Shown here one piece after another: positions 20,978-41,806 of a stretch of 64,000 nt of DNA. This DNA comes from Actinoalloteichus caeruleus DSM 43889 (GTDB lineage Bacteria; Actinomycetota; Actinomycetes; Mycobacteriales; Pseudonocardiaceae). The notes under the pieces were generated by a model, which was given only the letters and a program-made list of their open reading frames with translations, was not told the DNA's origin and made no database searches. The DNA lies in contig NZ_AUBJ02000001.1 in assembly GCF_000429185.2 (NCBI RefSeq), forward strand, positions 2,542,001 to 2,606,000. Reading direction: 5' to 3'. The position numbers were made by a program, and so were the translations under genes. Positions within the stretch are counted from its first letter, which is position 1, and each line of letters begins with the position of its first letter.

Positions 20978-21036
20978 CACTCTAACCAACACCCCACCCC
21001 AACCAACCCCAGGGCAGGGAGCCAGTTGCACTCCCA

Positions 21037-21055
21037 GAATCACACAGTGGATGCG
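21037..21055 (-). repeat. 3' arm of the 23S processing stem
   Basis: This segment is the reverse complement of 24200-24218 with one mismatch. The two arms flank 23S rRNA in the primary transcript and would form a 19-bp stem of the kind cut by RNase III during pre-23S maturation. Confidence 0.75.
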
Positions 21056-21069
21056 TAACACCTTCGTAG

Positions 21070-24184
<3,115 letters not shown>

Positions 24185-24199
24185 GACCACAAAGATGCT

Positions 24200-24218
24200 C
24201 GCATCCACTGTGTAATTC
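24200..24218 (-). repeat. 5' arm of the 23S processing stem
   Basis: Pairs with 21037-21055 with one mismatch across 19 bases, enclosing 23S rRNA. Confidence 0.75.
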
Positions 24219-24230
24219 TCAAAGAACAAC
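24212..24230 (-). promoter_or_regulatory. boxA-like antitermination element before 23S
   Basis: On the minus strand it reads GTTGTTCTTTGAGAATTAC, matching the actinobacterial rRNA leader element with the boxA core TGTTCTTTGA. A near-identical copy lies upstream of 16S. Expected to bind NusB/S10 for rRNA antitermination; binding is inferred from family knowledge. Confidence 0.65.
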
Positions 24231-24555
24231 CGGCCACCACCCCCACACTGAGTACCACCAACCCCGCGCACCCACCAGGGGCACGCCAGACGGTATGGCA
24301 CTCGGGGACAGCACCACCAGAAGACCCACGCACCACGCGTGTTCCCTCAGGACCCAACAGTGCACCGACCACACCACCACCCCACCACACAGCAGCTTTC
24401 CCCACCCCCACCCGAAAGCAGGAGCCGTACTCACCACCACACAGCAGAACAGCCATGCGGGTAACCAGCAGTCCACAATTCCACTGAGCAGTCACCCCCA
24501 GAACACACGCCTGAGACAGTGACCACCCCACCACCGAAGCAGTGGGATACATGCT

Positions 24556-26077
<1,522 letters not shown>

Positions 26078-26192
26078 GTTTGATTCTGTTACATTCGACG
26101 CATGACACTCACACCCACCCCGGAGGGCAGGGAATGCCACCGTCACTCAAAGGAACTCCTCTAACGAGGGTTCATATTTAGCTCTACTGGCT

Positions 26193-26221
26193 ATTATATC
26201 GGTACACTGTTGAGTTCTCAA
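26193..26221 (-). promoter_or_regulatory. Candidate consensus promoter next to 16S
   Basis: On the minus strand TTGAGA, a 17-base spacer and a perfect TATAAT. The -35 overlaps the boxA-like element. It could be the most proximal rrn promoter or an AT-rich processing region that resembles one. Confidence 0.45.
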
Positions 26222-26230
26222 AGAACACAC
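26211..26230 (-). promoter_or_regulatory. boxA-like element in the 16S leader
   Basis: Minus strand GTGTTCTTTGAGAACTCAAC, the same element found before 23S. Lies about 135 bases upstream of 16S. Confidence 0.65.
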
Positions 26231-26381
26231 GCCACACCAGAACCCCACACCCACATCGTGGGCCCGTCGTCCTGGGACGCACTCTTCTCGTATCTGAAGC
26301 TTGTGTCCGGTAACCCCCACCACCACGTTCCCGTGATGTCCCATCCGGTGTTTCAGGGAGTTCCCGTTTTTCGCTGGAACC

Positions 26382-26411
26382 AGCTTAGCATTTCCGTTTC
26401 CACCGGGTCAA
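26382..26411 (-). promoter_or_regulatory. rrn promoter (proximal of three)
   Basis: Minus strand TTGACC, 18-base spacer, TAAGCT. This fits the actinobacterial sigma-70 pattern (TTGAC-N18-TAnnnT). Transcription would start near 26375, giving a leader of about 300 bases before 16S. Confidence 0.7.
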
Positions 26412-26694
26412 ATCCGGGGTTTCCGTGGAAACCGCCGTTTTCTCAGCGGAACCGGAATCACCGTTGACCACCCTTCCGGGAAGGCCGTCGCTGTTTCCGT
26501 CGTGTTGTGTTGTCAACGCTACCAGACCGTGTTTCCGGTGTTTCCCGGGGGGTGTCGGTGTCACCGTGGTGAACCGTGCACCGTTTCCGGTGGACCGGTG
26601 TTTCTTTCCGGTCTGGCCGTTCCACCGTATCGGTCGGTGTTTCCTGGTGTCAAATCCGGTGTTCACCGGGTTTGGCCTGGTCACAACCGTTTCC
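26396..26694 (-). repeat. GTTTCC motif array upstream of the rrn operon
   Basis: The hexamer GTTTCC occurs eight times on the plus strand (starting at 26396, 26419, 26493, 26531, 26540, 26583, 26639 and 26689), often followed by GG or preceded by CCG/CGG. It equals GGAAAC in the direction of rrn transcription. The copies are interleaved with the tandem promoters. They may be binding sites or remnants of promoter-unit duplication. Confidence 0.6.
26624..26653 (-). promoter_or_regulatory. rrn promoter (middle)
   Basis: Minus strand TTGACA, 18-base spacer, TACGGT. Same geometry as the other two candidate rrn promoters. Confidence 0.6.
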
Positions 26695-26769
26695 GAATAT
26701 CGTGGAACTGTGTTGTCAATGTGTGGTTCCGGGCAGCACCGTGTGTGCGGTGTTTTCCGGTTCCGGGTC

Positions 26770-26799
26770 AACGTAACCGATCTTCGTTCGTTCCGTCAA
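26770..26799 (-). promoter_or_regulatory. rrn promoter (distal)
   Basis: Minus strand TTGACG, 18-base spacer, TACGTT. Further perfect TTGACA hexamers at 26511-26516, 26714-26719 and 26845-26850 have no good -10 partner. Confidence 0.55.
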
Positions 26800-27207
26800 C
26801 TCGGCGCTTTCGACCGGTTGGCGGTGAACTCCTGGCTTTGTTGTTGTCAATGTGGAGCCTAGTGGAGCGTACTGGGCTGCTTTTCCCTGTCTCGTTCGGG
26901 GGCCGCGTCTTGGCCTCGCCAGATCCGTGTCAGGTCCGAGCTGCTCAGTGGTGTCGCTGTTTTGCGCCTCGGAACAGTAGCACCACCACGAATCAGCCTC
27001 CGCGAGGGGGCGTCACGTGGTCCTGCCTGCTGTTCGTCGGAAGTTGCCCACTCTACCACCCGAGGTGGGAGCCTGGTTCACAACTCCTACGCTCCGTCCC
27101 CCGTGGCCGCCGCTCAGCGTCCGCCACCGGAGTCCGTTCCGCGCTGACATCACTAACGTACGCCTGCCCGGCCGGGCAAGTCAAATTGCCCCACCAGCGC
27201 CAACCGG
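26800..27207. other. Region upstream of the rrn promoters, no gene seen
   Basis: About 400 bases between the rrn promoters and the tyrS terminator hairpin. G+C content rises back to the genome norm beyond 26870. A short GC palindrome (GCCCGGCCGGGC, near 27165) is visible. No tRNA and no credible coding frame. Confidence 0.4.
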
Positions 27208-27240
27208 CCCGGCGAATCCGCTGGTCAACGGTTCGCCGGG
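27208..27240 (-). terminator. Stem-loop after tyrS
   Basis: Perfect 9-bp inverted repeat CCCGGCGAA/TTCGCCGGG (27208-27216 and 27232-27240) with a 15-base loop, 15 bases past the tyrS stop. There is no T-tract, as is common for high-G+C actinobacterial terminators. Confidence 0.6.
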
Positions 27241-27254
27241 GACCTGGCTCCAGG

Positions 27255-28529
27255 TTAGATGAGCACTTCCGCTCCCGCAGTGTGACGCTTGCCACGTCGG
27301 AGTACCAGCCAGCGCCCGTGCAACAGGTCGTCCTGGGTGGGCACCCACTCCGGGTCGGTGATCTTGGTGTTGTTCACGTAGGCCCCGCCCTCGGCGACGG
27401 CGCGCCGGGCCGCCCCCTTGCTCGGGGTGAGCTCGGCCCCGACGAGGAGGTCGACGATGCTGGGCTGGTCGGCCAGCCGGACCGATGCCGTCGGCACCTC
27501 GGCCAGGACCGAGCGCAGCGTGCTCGCCGACAGCTCGCGGAACTCACCCCGGCCGAACAGGGCCTGACTGGCCGCCACCACCTGCTCGGTGTGCTCCGCT
27601 CCGTGCACGAGAGTGGTCAGCTCCTGGGCCAACCGCCGCTGGGCGGCGCGCAGCTGGGGCTTGTCCTCGGTGAGCTGTTCGAGCTCCTCGATCTCCTCCC
27701 GACCCAGTTCGGTGAACAACCGCAGGTACCGGCCCACGTCGGCGTCCCCGGTGTTCACGAAGTACTGGTACCAGGCGTAGGGACTGGTGAGCTCGGCATC
27801 GAGCCACACGCTCCCGCCGCCGGTGGACTTGCCGAACTTCCGCCCCTCCGAGTCGGTGATGAGCGGGACCGTCAGGGCGTGGGTCGAGGCGCCCTCGACC
27901 CGGCGGATCAGGTCGACGCCGCCCACGATGTTGCCCCACTGGTCGGAGCCGCCGATCTGCAGCCGGCACCCGTGGCGCCGGTGCAGGTGGAGGTAGTCGT
28001 TCGCCTGGAGCAGCAGGTAGCTGAACTCCGTGTACGACATCCCCTCGCCGGCCAGCCGACGCTTCACCGTCTCCCTCGCCAACATCCCGTTGACCGGGAA
28101 GTGCTTGCCCAGGTCACGGAGGAACTCCAGGACGGTGAGGTCACGCGTCCACGTCAGGTTGTTCTCCACGACCGCTCCGGTGGCGCCGTCGTCGAACTCG
28201 ACGAAGCGCTCCAGCTGCCCTCGGATCCGGTTCGCCCACTCGGCGACGGTGTCCGCGGCGTGCAGGGACCGTTCCCCGGCGTCCCTGGGATCGCCGATCA
28301 TCCCCGTCGCGCCCCCCGCCAGCACGATCGGCCGGTGCCCGGCCCGTTGGAAGCGGCGGAGCGTCAGCAGTGGGATCAGGTGACCCGCGTGCAGGCTCGG
28401 CGCGGTGGGGTCGAAGCCGGCATAGAGGGTGAGCGGGCCCTGGGAGAGGTCCTCGCGCATGCTCGCGAGGTCGGTGGACTGCGCGATCAGGCCGCGCCAG
28501 GTCAGCTCGTCAAGGATGTGCTCGCTCAC
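27255..28529 (-). CDS. tyrS: Tyrosyl-tRNA synthetase
   Basis: Class I aminoacyl-tRNA synthetase charging tRNA-Tyr. With GTG at 28529 the protein is 424 residues, the normal length. The HIGH-like motif is HAGH at residues 47-50, the tyrosine-specific [12 protein letters not shown] precedes it, and the KMSKS-like loop is GRKFGKST near residue 230. A C-terminal S4 RNA-binding domain follows ([21 protein letters not shown]). An in-frame upstream ATG at 28547 would add six residues and cannot be excluded. It ends the arginine-cluster strand just before the rrn operon. No T-box structure is evident upstream. Confidence 0.95.
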   Translation of the reverse strand: MSEHILDELTWRGLIAQSTDLASMREDLSQGPLTLYAGFDPTAPSLHAGHLIPLLTLRRFQRAGHRPIVLAGGATGMIGDPRDAGERSLHAADTVAEWANRIRGQLERFVEFDDGATGAVVENNLTWTRDLTVLEFLRDLGKHFPVNGMLARETVKRRLAGEGMSYTEFSYLLLQANDYLHLHRRHGCRLQIGGSDQWGNIVGGVDLIRRVEGASTHALTVPLITDSEGRKFGKSTGGGSVWLDAELTSPYAWYQYFVNTGDADVGRYLRLFTELGREEIEELEQLTEDKPQLRAAQRRLAQELTTLVHGAEHTEQVVAASQALFGRGEFRELSASTLRSVLAEVPTASVRLADQPSIVDLLVGAELTPSKGAARRAVAEGGAYVNNTKITDPEWVPTQDDLLHGRWLVLRRGKRHTAGAEVLI

Positions 28530-28697
28530 CGGCCCATTGTCCCCCATCCGCCGGGCCACCCGTCCCTGGTGTTCCCGTGTCCGGGGGCACACCCCGCGCG
28601 GGACGCACCCGTCGTCCGGGGCGCCGCCGCTCCCCGGAGCGCGTGACCGGCGCCGCGGCTCCGGGACCCGGGCGGAACGCGCCGCGGGGGTGACCGG

Positions 28698-30883
<2,186 letters not shown>

Positions 30884-31002
30884 TCAGCAGTCTGGCAGGT
30901 CCGGTGGTGCCAGGGCGCCGCGCGGGTGCCCGGTTCGGACCAGGGACGACGGCGGGCGACGCCGGCTCCTCCCGTGGGGCCGGCGTCGCCCGCGTGTTCG
31001 CG

Positions 31003-32223
31003 TCAGTCCCGGCTCTGGGGCGGGGTGTCGCCCTGGAGGTCGCGCTTGGCCGCGATCTTGCTGGGCAGGCCCCACAGCTGGACGAAGCCCTTGGCCAGCG
31101 ACTGGTCGAAGGCGTCGCCCTCGTCGTAGGTGGCCAGGTTGAAGTCGTACAGCGACTGCGAGCTGCGGCGACCGGTGACGGTGGCCCGGCCACCGTGCAA
31201 CACCATCCGGACGTCGCCGGTGACGTGCTCCTGCGAGCTGAGCACGAAGCTGTCGAGGGCGTTCTTCAGCGGGGAGAACCAGAGGCCGTCGTAGACGAGT
31301 TCGCTCCACCGCTGGGCCACCTGGCGCTTGAAGCGGGCGAGGTCCCGTTCGAGGGTGACGTTCTCCAACTCCTCGTGGGCGGTCATCAACGCGATGGCGC
31401 CCGGCGCCTCGTAGATCTCCCGGCTCTTGATGCCCACCAGCCGGTCCTCGACCATGTCCAGCCGGCCGACGCCCTGGGCGCCGGCGCGCTGGTTCATCTC
31501 CTGGATGGCCTGGAGCATGGTGACCTTGGTGCCGTCGATGGCGATCGGGACGCCCCGCTCGAAGGTGATGACGACCTCGTCGGCCTCACGCGGCTGGGCG
31601 GGGTCGGCGGTGTACTCGTAGACGTCCTCGATGGGCGCGTTCCAGATGTCCTCGAGGAACCCGGTCTCGACGGCGCGGCCCCAGACGTTCTGGTCGATCG
31701 AGTAGGGGGACCGCTTGTTGACGTCGATGGGGAGGTCGCGCTCCTCCGCCCAGGCGATGGCCTTCTCCCGGGTCCAGGCGTAGTCCCGGACCGGGGCGAT
31801 GACCTGGAGGTCGGGGGCGAGCGCGCCGATGCCGACCTCGAAGCGGACCTGGTCGTTGCCCTTGCCCGTGCAGCCGTGGGCGACCGTGGTCGCCCCGTGG
31901 TACTTGGCGGCCTCGGCGAGGTGCCGGACGATCAGTGGGCGGGACAGGGCCGACACCAGGGGGTAGCGGTCCATGTAGAGCGCGCCGGCCTGGAGGGCGG
32001 GCAGGCAGTACTCGTCCGCGTACTCGTCCCGGGCGTCCGCGACGACGGCCTCGACCGCGCCGCAGGCCAGCGCCCGCTTGCGGATGCTCTCCAGGTCCTC
32101 GCCGCCCTGGCCGACGTCCACGGCCACCGCCACGACCTCCGCGCCGGTCTCCTCGGCGATCCAGCCGATGGCGACGGAGGTGTCCAGCCCACCGGAGTAG
32201 GCCAGCACAACCCGCTCAGTCAT
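31003..32223 (-). CDS. argG: Argininosuccinate synthase
   Basis: Condenses citrulline and aspartate with ATP. The PP-loop motif SGGLDTS is at residues 10-16, with the downstream [14 protein letters not shown] and [15 protein letters not shown] blocks that bind citrulline and aspartate. The 406-residue protein belongs to the short type found in actinobacteria. ATG at 32223. It follows argR by 34 bases. Confidence 0.96.
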   Translation of the reverse strand: MTERVVLAYSGGLDTSVAIGWIAEETGAEVVAVAVDVGQGGEDLESIRKRALACGAVEAVVADARDEYADEYCLPALQAGALYMDRYPLVSALSRPLIVRHLAEAAKYHGATTVAHGCTGKGNDQVRFEVGIGALAPDLQVIAPVRDYAWTREKAIAWAEERDLPIDVNKRSPYSIDQNVWGRAVETGFLEDIWNAPIEDVYEYTADPAQPREADEVVITFERGVPIAIDGTKVTMLQAIQEMNQRAGAQGVGRLDMVEDRLVGIKSREIYEAPGAIALMTAHEELENVTLERDLARFKRQVAQRWSELVYDGLWFSPLKNALDSFVLSSQEHVTGDVRMVLHGGRATVTGRRSSQSLYDFNLATYDEGDAFDQSLAKGFVQLWGLPSKIAAKRDLQGDTPPQSRD

Positions 32224-32257
32224 TGTTGCTCTCCAGTCACTACTGCGATCGAGGTGA

Positions 32258-38306
<6,049 letters not shown>

Positions 38307-38996
38307 CGTCGTGGTGACCCAGCCAACTCCCCGCCCCGGGACGGCCGGGGGCGGAACGCGCTCGCCGCACCACCACGACCCGGGGCCGTCCCGACGTTCC
38401 CGCCGGCCACCACGGCGGCAGGCGAACGCCACCCATGATGCCCGCCATCCGGGGGCCGCCGCTGGCCGCCGACCGGGTGGTCGTCGCCACCAACCCGCTC
38501 CGCCGCGCCGCGCCCCCGGCGGCCGCACGTCGCCGCGCGCAGCCCGCCCGGTCAGCCGGCCACGCCGGACGGCCCGCGCTCGCCCCACACCCCTCCCGAC
38601 CACAGCCGAACTCGGGACGTGGCCGCCCACGAAGCGCGGACGACACGTCAGGGGCCCCCGCCGACCAGGACGACACCGGGTACGCCCCCCTTGTCGGCCG
38701 CACCCGCCTCTCGCACCAACCGCTGAGGGCGTCCCGGCCGGACAACCACCCTGGCGACGCCCGGCGGCGGCAGGACCGCGCCCACCGTCGCGCCGCGACC
38801 AGGCGCGGCGCGCACCTCCCGGGCGCCCCTGCCACTCGACTCCCAGCTGGATCCGCCCCCGGGCGCACGACACCGGTCCGGTGCGGGTGACCCGTCGCCT
38901 CCCGAAGGGCGGGCCAGCGAACCGGCGGCCAGAGGCGCGGCGGCTGGTGCCGCGGCGGGGCACGGCCAGCGCCCGGCAGGACCTGGTGCTCGTCGA
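38307..38996. other. 690-base intergenic stretch, no gene seen
   Basis: Between the argC promoter and the convergent end of the PPOX gene. It is extremely G+C rich and open in several frames, but none encodes recognisable protein or has a good ribosome-binding site. No repeats or hairpins with T-tracts stand out. Confidence 0.4.
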
Positions 38997-39554
38997 TCAG
39001 CCGCCAGCGGGAGTGATCCGCACCCCCACGGTTCCGGTACGCCCTCGCCGCAGGGTGCTCAGGGTGACGACGAGCCACCCCAGCGGACCGTAGCGACGCG
39101 AGACCAGGCGACGGGCGCGGTCGCTGTCCTCGGGGCCGAGGACGACCGCCCGTCCGCCGGTTTCCGGGCCGGTCACGCGACCCCGCACGTCGCACGGGGC
39201 GAGGCGCACCGTGGGCGTGTGCCGGATGCGCTTCACCTTCCCGGAGTCGGCGACCGTCCACACGACGAGCGCGTCCCCGTCCCTGGCGAGCCACACCGGC
39301 GTGACCACCGGTTGACCGGACCGCCGGAAGGTGGTGACCGCCAGGTACCTCGCCGCGCCCAACCGGTCGAGCGCCGGGTTCCCTGGCCCGGTGCCAGCCT
39401 GACGCGGCTCCTCCACCCCACCACCGGGGTCGGGCCGGGCGCCGTCGGGGTGGTGCGACCGGCCGCTCCTCGGCACCGGGGCCGCCCGCGACCCGTCGGC
39501 CCACCCTCCGCTCCGGTTCCACTCACCAGCCCCATCCCTTCGGTCGTCGCTCAC
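38997..39554 (-). CDS. PPOX-class (F420/FMN-type) split-barrel oxidoreductase
   Basis: The conserved domain starts at LDRLGAARYLAVTTFRRSGQPVVTPVWLARDGDALVVWT and continues with GKVKRIRHTPTVRLAPCDVRGRVTG. This is the pattern of the actinobacterial PPOX-class F420-dependent family that reduces small substrates. The C-terminus ends GTVGVRITPAGG. With GTG at 39554 the protein is 185 residues and carries about 58 low-complexity residues first. GTG at 39416 would give a 139-residue protein, closer to family length. It follows the 113-residue hypothetical by three bases. Confidence 0.8.
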   Translation of the reverse strand: MSDDRRDGAGEWNRSGGWADGSRAAPVPRSGRSHHPDGARPDPGGGVEEPRQAGTGPGNPALDRLGAARYLAVTTFRRSGQPVVTPVWLARDGDALVVWTVADSGKVKRIRHTPTVRLAPCDVRGRVTGPETGGRAVVLGPEDSDRARRLVSRRYGPLGWLVVTLSTLRRGRTGTVGVRITPAGG

Positions 39555-39557
39555 CCG

Positions 39558-39899
39558 TCACCGTGGACGCGGGCCCTCGCCTCGGTCGTCGGCGGCCGGC
39601 CCCGGCTCCCGGCGCGGCTCGTCACGGAGCACCCGCCACGCCACCCGCTCGCCGCGCTCGACGGCGGCGACCTGCTCGGGGGCCAGCACCCGGTCGAGTT
39701 CCGCTCGTGCCGCCCTGACGAGCACGATGAGCTTCTTCGCCACACCTCGCACCTGGCTGCCGCGTGGAGCGGGATCGACGAACACCGGGCGCGCGTCGGC
39801 GATCAGGCGCCGGTACCGGTCGTTCAGGGTGGCGTGCCGGTCCAACAGCTCCATCGCCGTCTCCAGCGGGGAGAGGTCCGGCGTCTCCTCGGTGCGCAC
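39558..39899 (-). CDS. Hypothetical protein, helical, 113 residues
   Basis: I do not recognise a family. The sequence is mostly amphipathic helix (ETAMELLDRHATLNDRYRRLIADARPVFVDP, then VRGVAKKLIVLVRAARAELDRVLAPEQVAAVERG) with a charged, disordered tail. GTG start at 39899. It ends three bases before the PPOX gene and is probably cotranscribed. Codon use fits the genome (strong third-position G/C), which supports real coding. Confidence 0.6.
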   Translation of the reverse strand: MRTEETPDLSPLETAMELLDRHATLNDRYRRLIADARPVFVDPAPRGSQVRGVAKKLIVLVRAARAELDRVLAPEQVAAVERGERVAWRVLRDEPRREPGPAADDRGEGPRPR

Positions 39900-40291
39900 C
39901 GCCCCAGCCTAGGCGCCCGGCACCGGGGGCGGCGTTCCCGACTCCACGGCGCGGTGGACGGGCCCACCGCGTCCGGTCCACACCGGACGCCGCCCCTCGG
40001 CCAGCCGGTGGCGGCGGAGCGGACCCGGCACGGGGCGATCGCCTCCCGGGGACGCCCGGCGGGACCGGGGCCACGGGAGGACGTCGAACGGACCACCGCC
40101 CGGAGGGCGGCCGGCCTCGAACGGAGGTACCCGCGGCGCGCTCGCCGGGGAGCCCGTTCCCCCAACAGGAGGACCGGTCGCCGGCCGGAGACGCGCGGGT
40201 CCGGCACGGCGTGTCGGACGCCGCCGGCGTGTTTGATCACAACGCGGACACAGGCTGGCTCCCGGCATGTCAGCGGCTCTAGAGTCCCCCG
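39900..40291. other. Divergent intergenic region with a candidate leaderless promoter
   Basis: Nearly 400 bases. At 40280-40285 a TAGAGT hexamer lies six bases before the GTG of the next gene, the spacing expected for a leaderless transcript; the -35 is weak (TGGCTC, 18-base spacer). No RNA gene or repeat is seen. Confidence 0.45.
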
Positions 40292-41272
40292 GTGCGCTTG
40301 TTCAGCAGACGGAGAAGGCAAGCCGGTCCCGAGGAGATGGTCCTCGGCCATCCGTACGACGACACGGTCCTGGACGCCGCCGTCGAGACCGGTTCCCTGG
40401 TCGCGGCGCGCACCGTTCTCGAGGAGTGCAGGGACGACCACGAGACCCGCGCCCTGCGCACCGACGTGCTCGGCCGGGCGTTCATCGGCCGGGCGGACGA
40501 GATCGCCGAGGCCGCCTCGGCGACCGGTGATCCGGAGCTCTGGTTACTCGCCGGCAGCGTCTACCGGCACGAGGCCTGGACCGTGCGCGGCGACGGCGTC
40601 GCCGAGGACGTGGGGCACGACAGGTACCAGATCTTCTTCGCCACCCTCCGCAAGGCCGTGGCCCCGCTGCACGAGGCCGCCGCGCAGCTCCCCGAGGACC
40701 CCTGCCCCTGGATGGTGCTGGTGTGCGTGGGCCAGGGCCTCCAGGTCGACCGCGAGCAGCAGGACGAGGTGTGGTCGGAGACGGTGCTCCGCTCGCCCAC
40801 CCTCTACCCCGCGCACTGGTACCGGGTGCAGGCGCTCGCCGCGAAGTGGGGCGGCTCCCACGAGGCGAGCCTGCGCTTCGCCCGGGAGACCGTCGCCCGC
40901 GCTCCCGCCGGGCACCCCCTCACCGCCGTGCTGCCGCTCGCCCACTTCGAGGTGTACCTGCACAACCTCGAGGAGACGTTCCGCGCCAGGAGGCGCGTGG
41001 AGTACTTCCGGATCCACACCCGGTACTTCGAGGACAACGCCGGCGAACTCGTCGACGCGTCCGACAAGTGGTCCAGGGACCCGGTGCCGCACCCGCGCGC
41101 GAGGGAGGCCCACAACCTGTTCGCGGCAGCGCTCTCCCAGGCCGGGGACCTGCCCAGGACCCGCCGCCACCTGCTCGGGATGGAGGACCGGCTGCACCCA
41201 GTCCCGTGGGCCTACCTGGGCGACCCCGAGCAGGAGTACCGGCGCACCGCCTCCCGCTACCTGCTCACCTGA
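40292..41272 (+). CDS. Hypothetical TPR-like protein, 326 residues
   Basis: Resembles uncharacterised actinobacterial proteins built of helical repeats, with conserved-looking aromatic blocks such as LWLLAGSVYRHEAWTVRGDGVAEDVG and YPAHWYRVQALAAKWGGSHEASLRFARE. No catalytic motif, signal peptide or membrane segment is visible. The sequence YLHNLEETFRARRRVEYFRIHTRYF is rich in aromatic and basic residues. It stands alone on the plus strand. The start is GTG at 40292, with no Shine-Dalgarno but a -10-like hexamer immediately upstream. Confidence 0.78.
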   Translation: MRLFSRRRRQAGPEEMVLGHPYDDTVLDAAVETGSLVAARTVLEECRDDHETRALRTDVLGRAFIGRADEIAEAASATGDPELWLLAGSVYRHEAWTVRGDGVAEDVGHDRYQIFFATLRKAVAPLHEAAAQLPEDPCPWMVLVCVGQGLQVDREQQDEVWSETVLRSPTLYPAHWYRVQALAAKWGGSHEASLRFARETVARAPAGHPLTAVLPLAHFEVYLHNLEETFRARRRVEYFRIHTRYFEDNAGELVDASDKWSRDPVPHPRAREAHNLFAAALSQAGDLPRTRRHLLGMEDRLHPVPWAYLGDPEQEYRRTASRYLLT

Positions 41273-41806
41273 ACACCCGCCCACCGGTCCGCTCCTGGCC
41301 GTCGGATGGCGGGCCCGCCCGACGAGTTCCCGTGGTCGGTGCGCGGTCGCGCCGTCTCGGGTCCTCCGCCGTCAGGGCTCACCCGCACCAGGTGCCCGCG
41401 CACTCGGCCGCCGGTGGAACGCCGAACCCGGGTGAGAGGTGGCGGCGCGGGTTCCGCTGACGCCACCCCGGGGCCCGGTACTCGCCGCCGCCCCCACGGG
41501 CCACGCCGGGCCGGTATCCGGCGGCGAGCGGACCACCCGTCCCGCCCTGGTGCGCCGTCGCTCGTCAACCGCCCACCGCGCCCGGTACGGCGCGGGGCCG
41601 CTCCCGAGCACCGCCACACCACACCACCGGCCGGTGACCCTCGCGCCGCGTCCGCGACCCGGTCTCCGCACCCGACGACCGGCCCCCACTCCGGCTGAAC
41701 CGGGAAGCACACTCCCCTCCGCCAGGGCCGGGTTCCGCCGGGCTCCGTTCCGGTCCGTTGCCGACACCGGTCGTCGCGCCGGGGCGGCACCGGGACCCGG
41801 CGCCGC
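41273..41806. other. 530-base convergent intergenic region, no gene seen
   Basis: Between the ends of the hypothetical and acyltransferase genes. High G+C, no T-tract hairpin and no RNA gene recognised. Open frames here lack ribosome-binding sites and homology. Confidence 0.4.

Noticed and set aside
26502..28646. Plus-strand open frame spanning the rrn promoters and tyrS
   Set aside because: Crosses promoter sequence and is antisense to tyrS; no coding signature.
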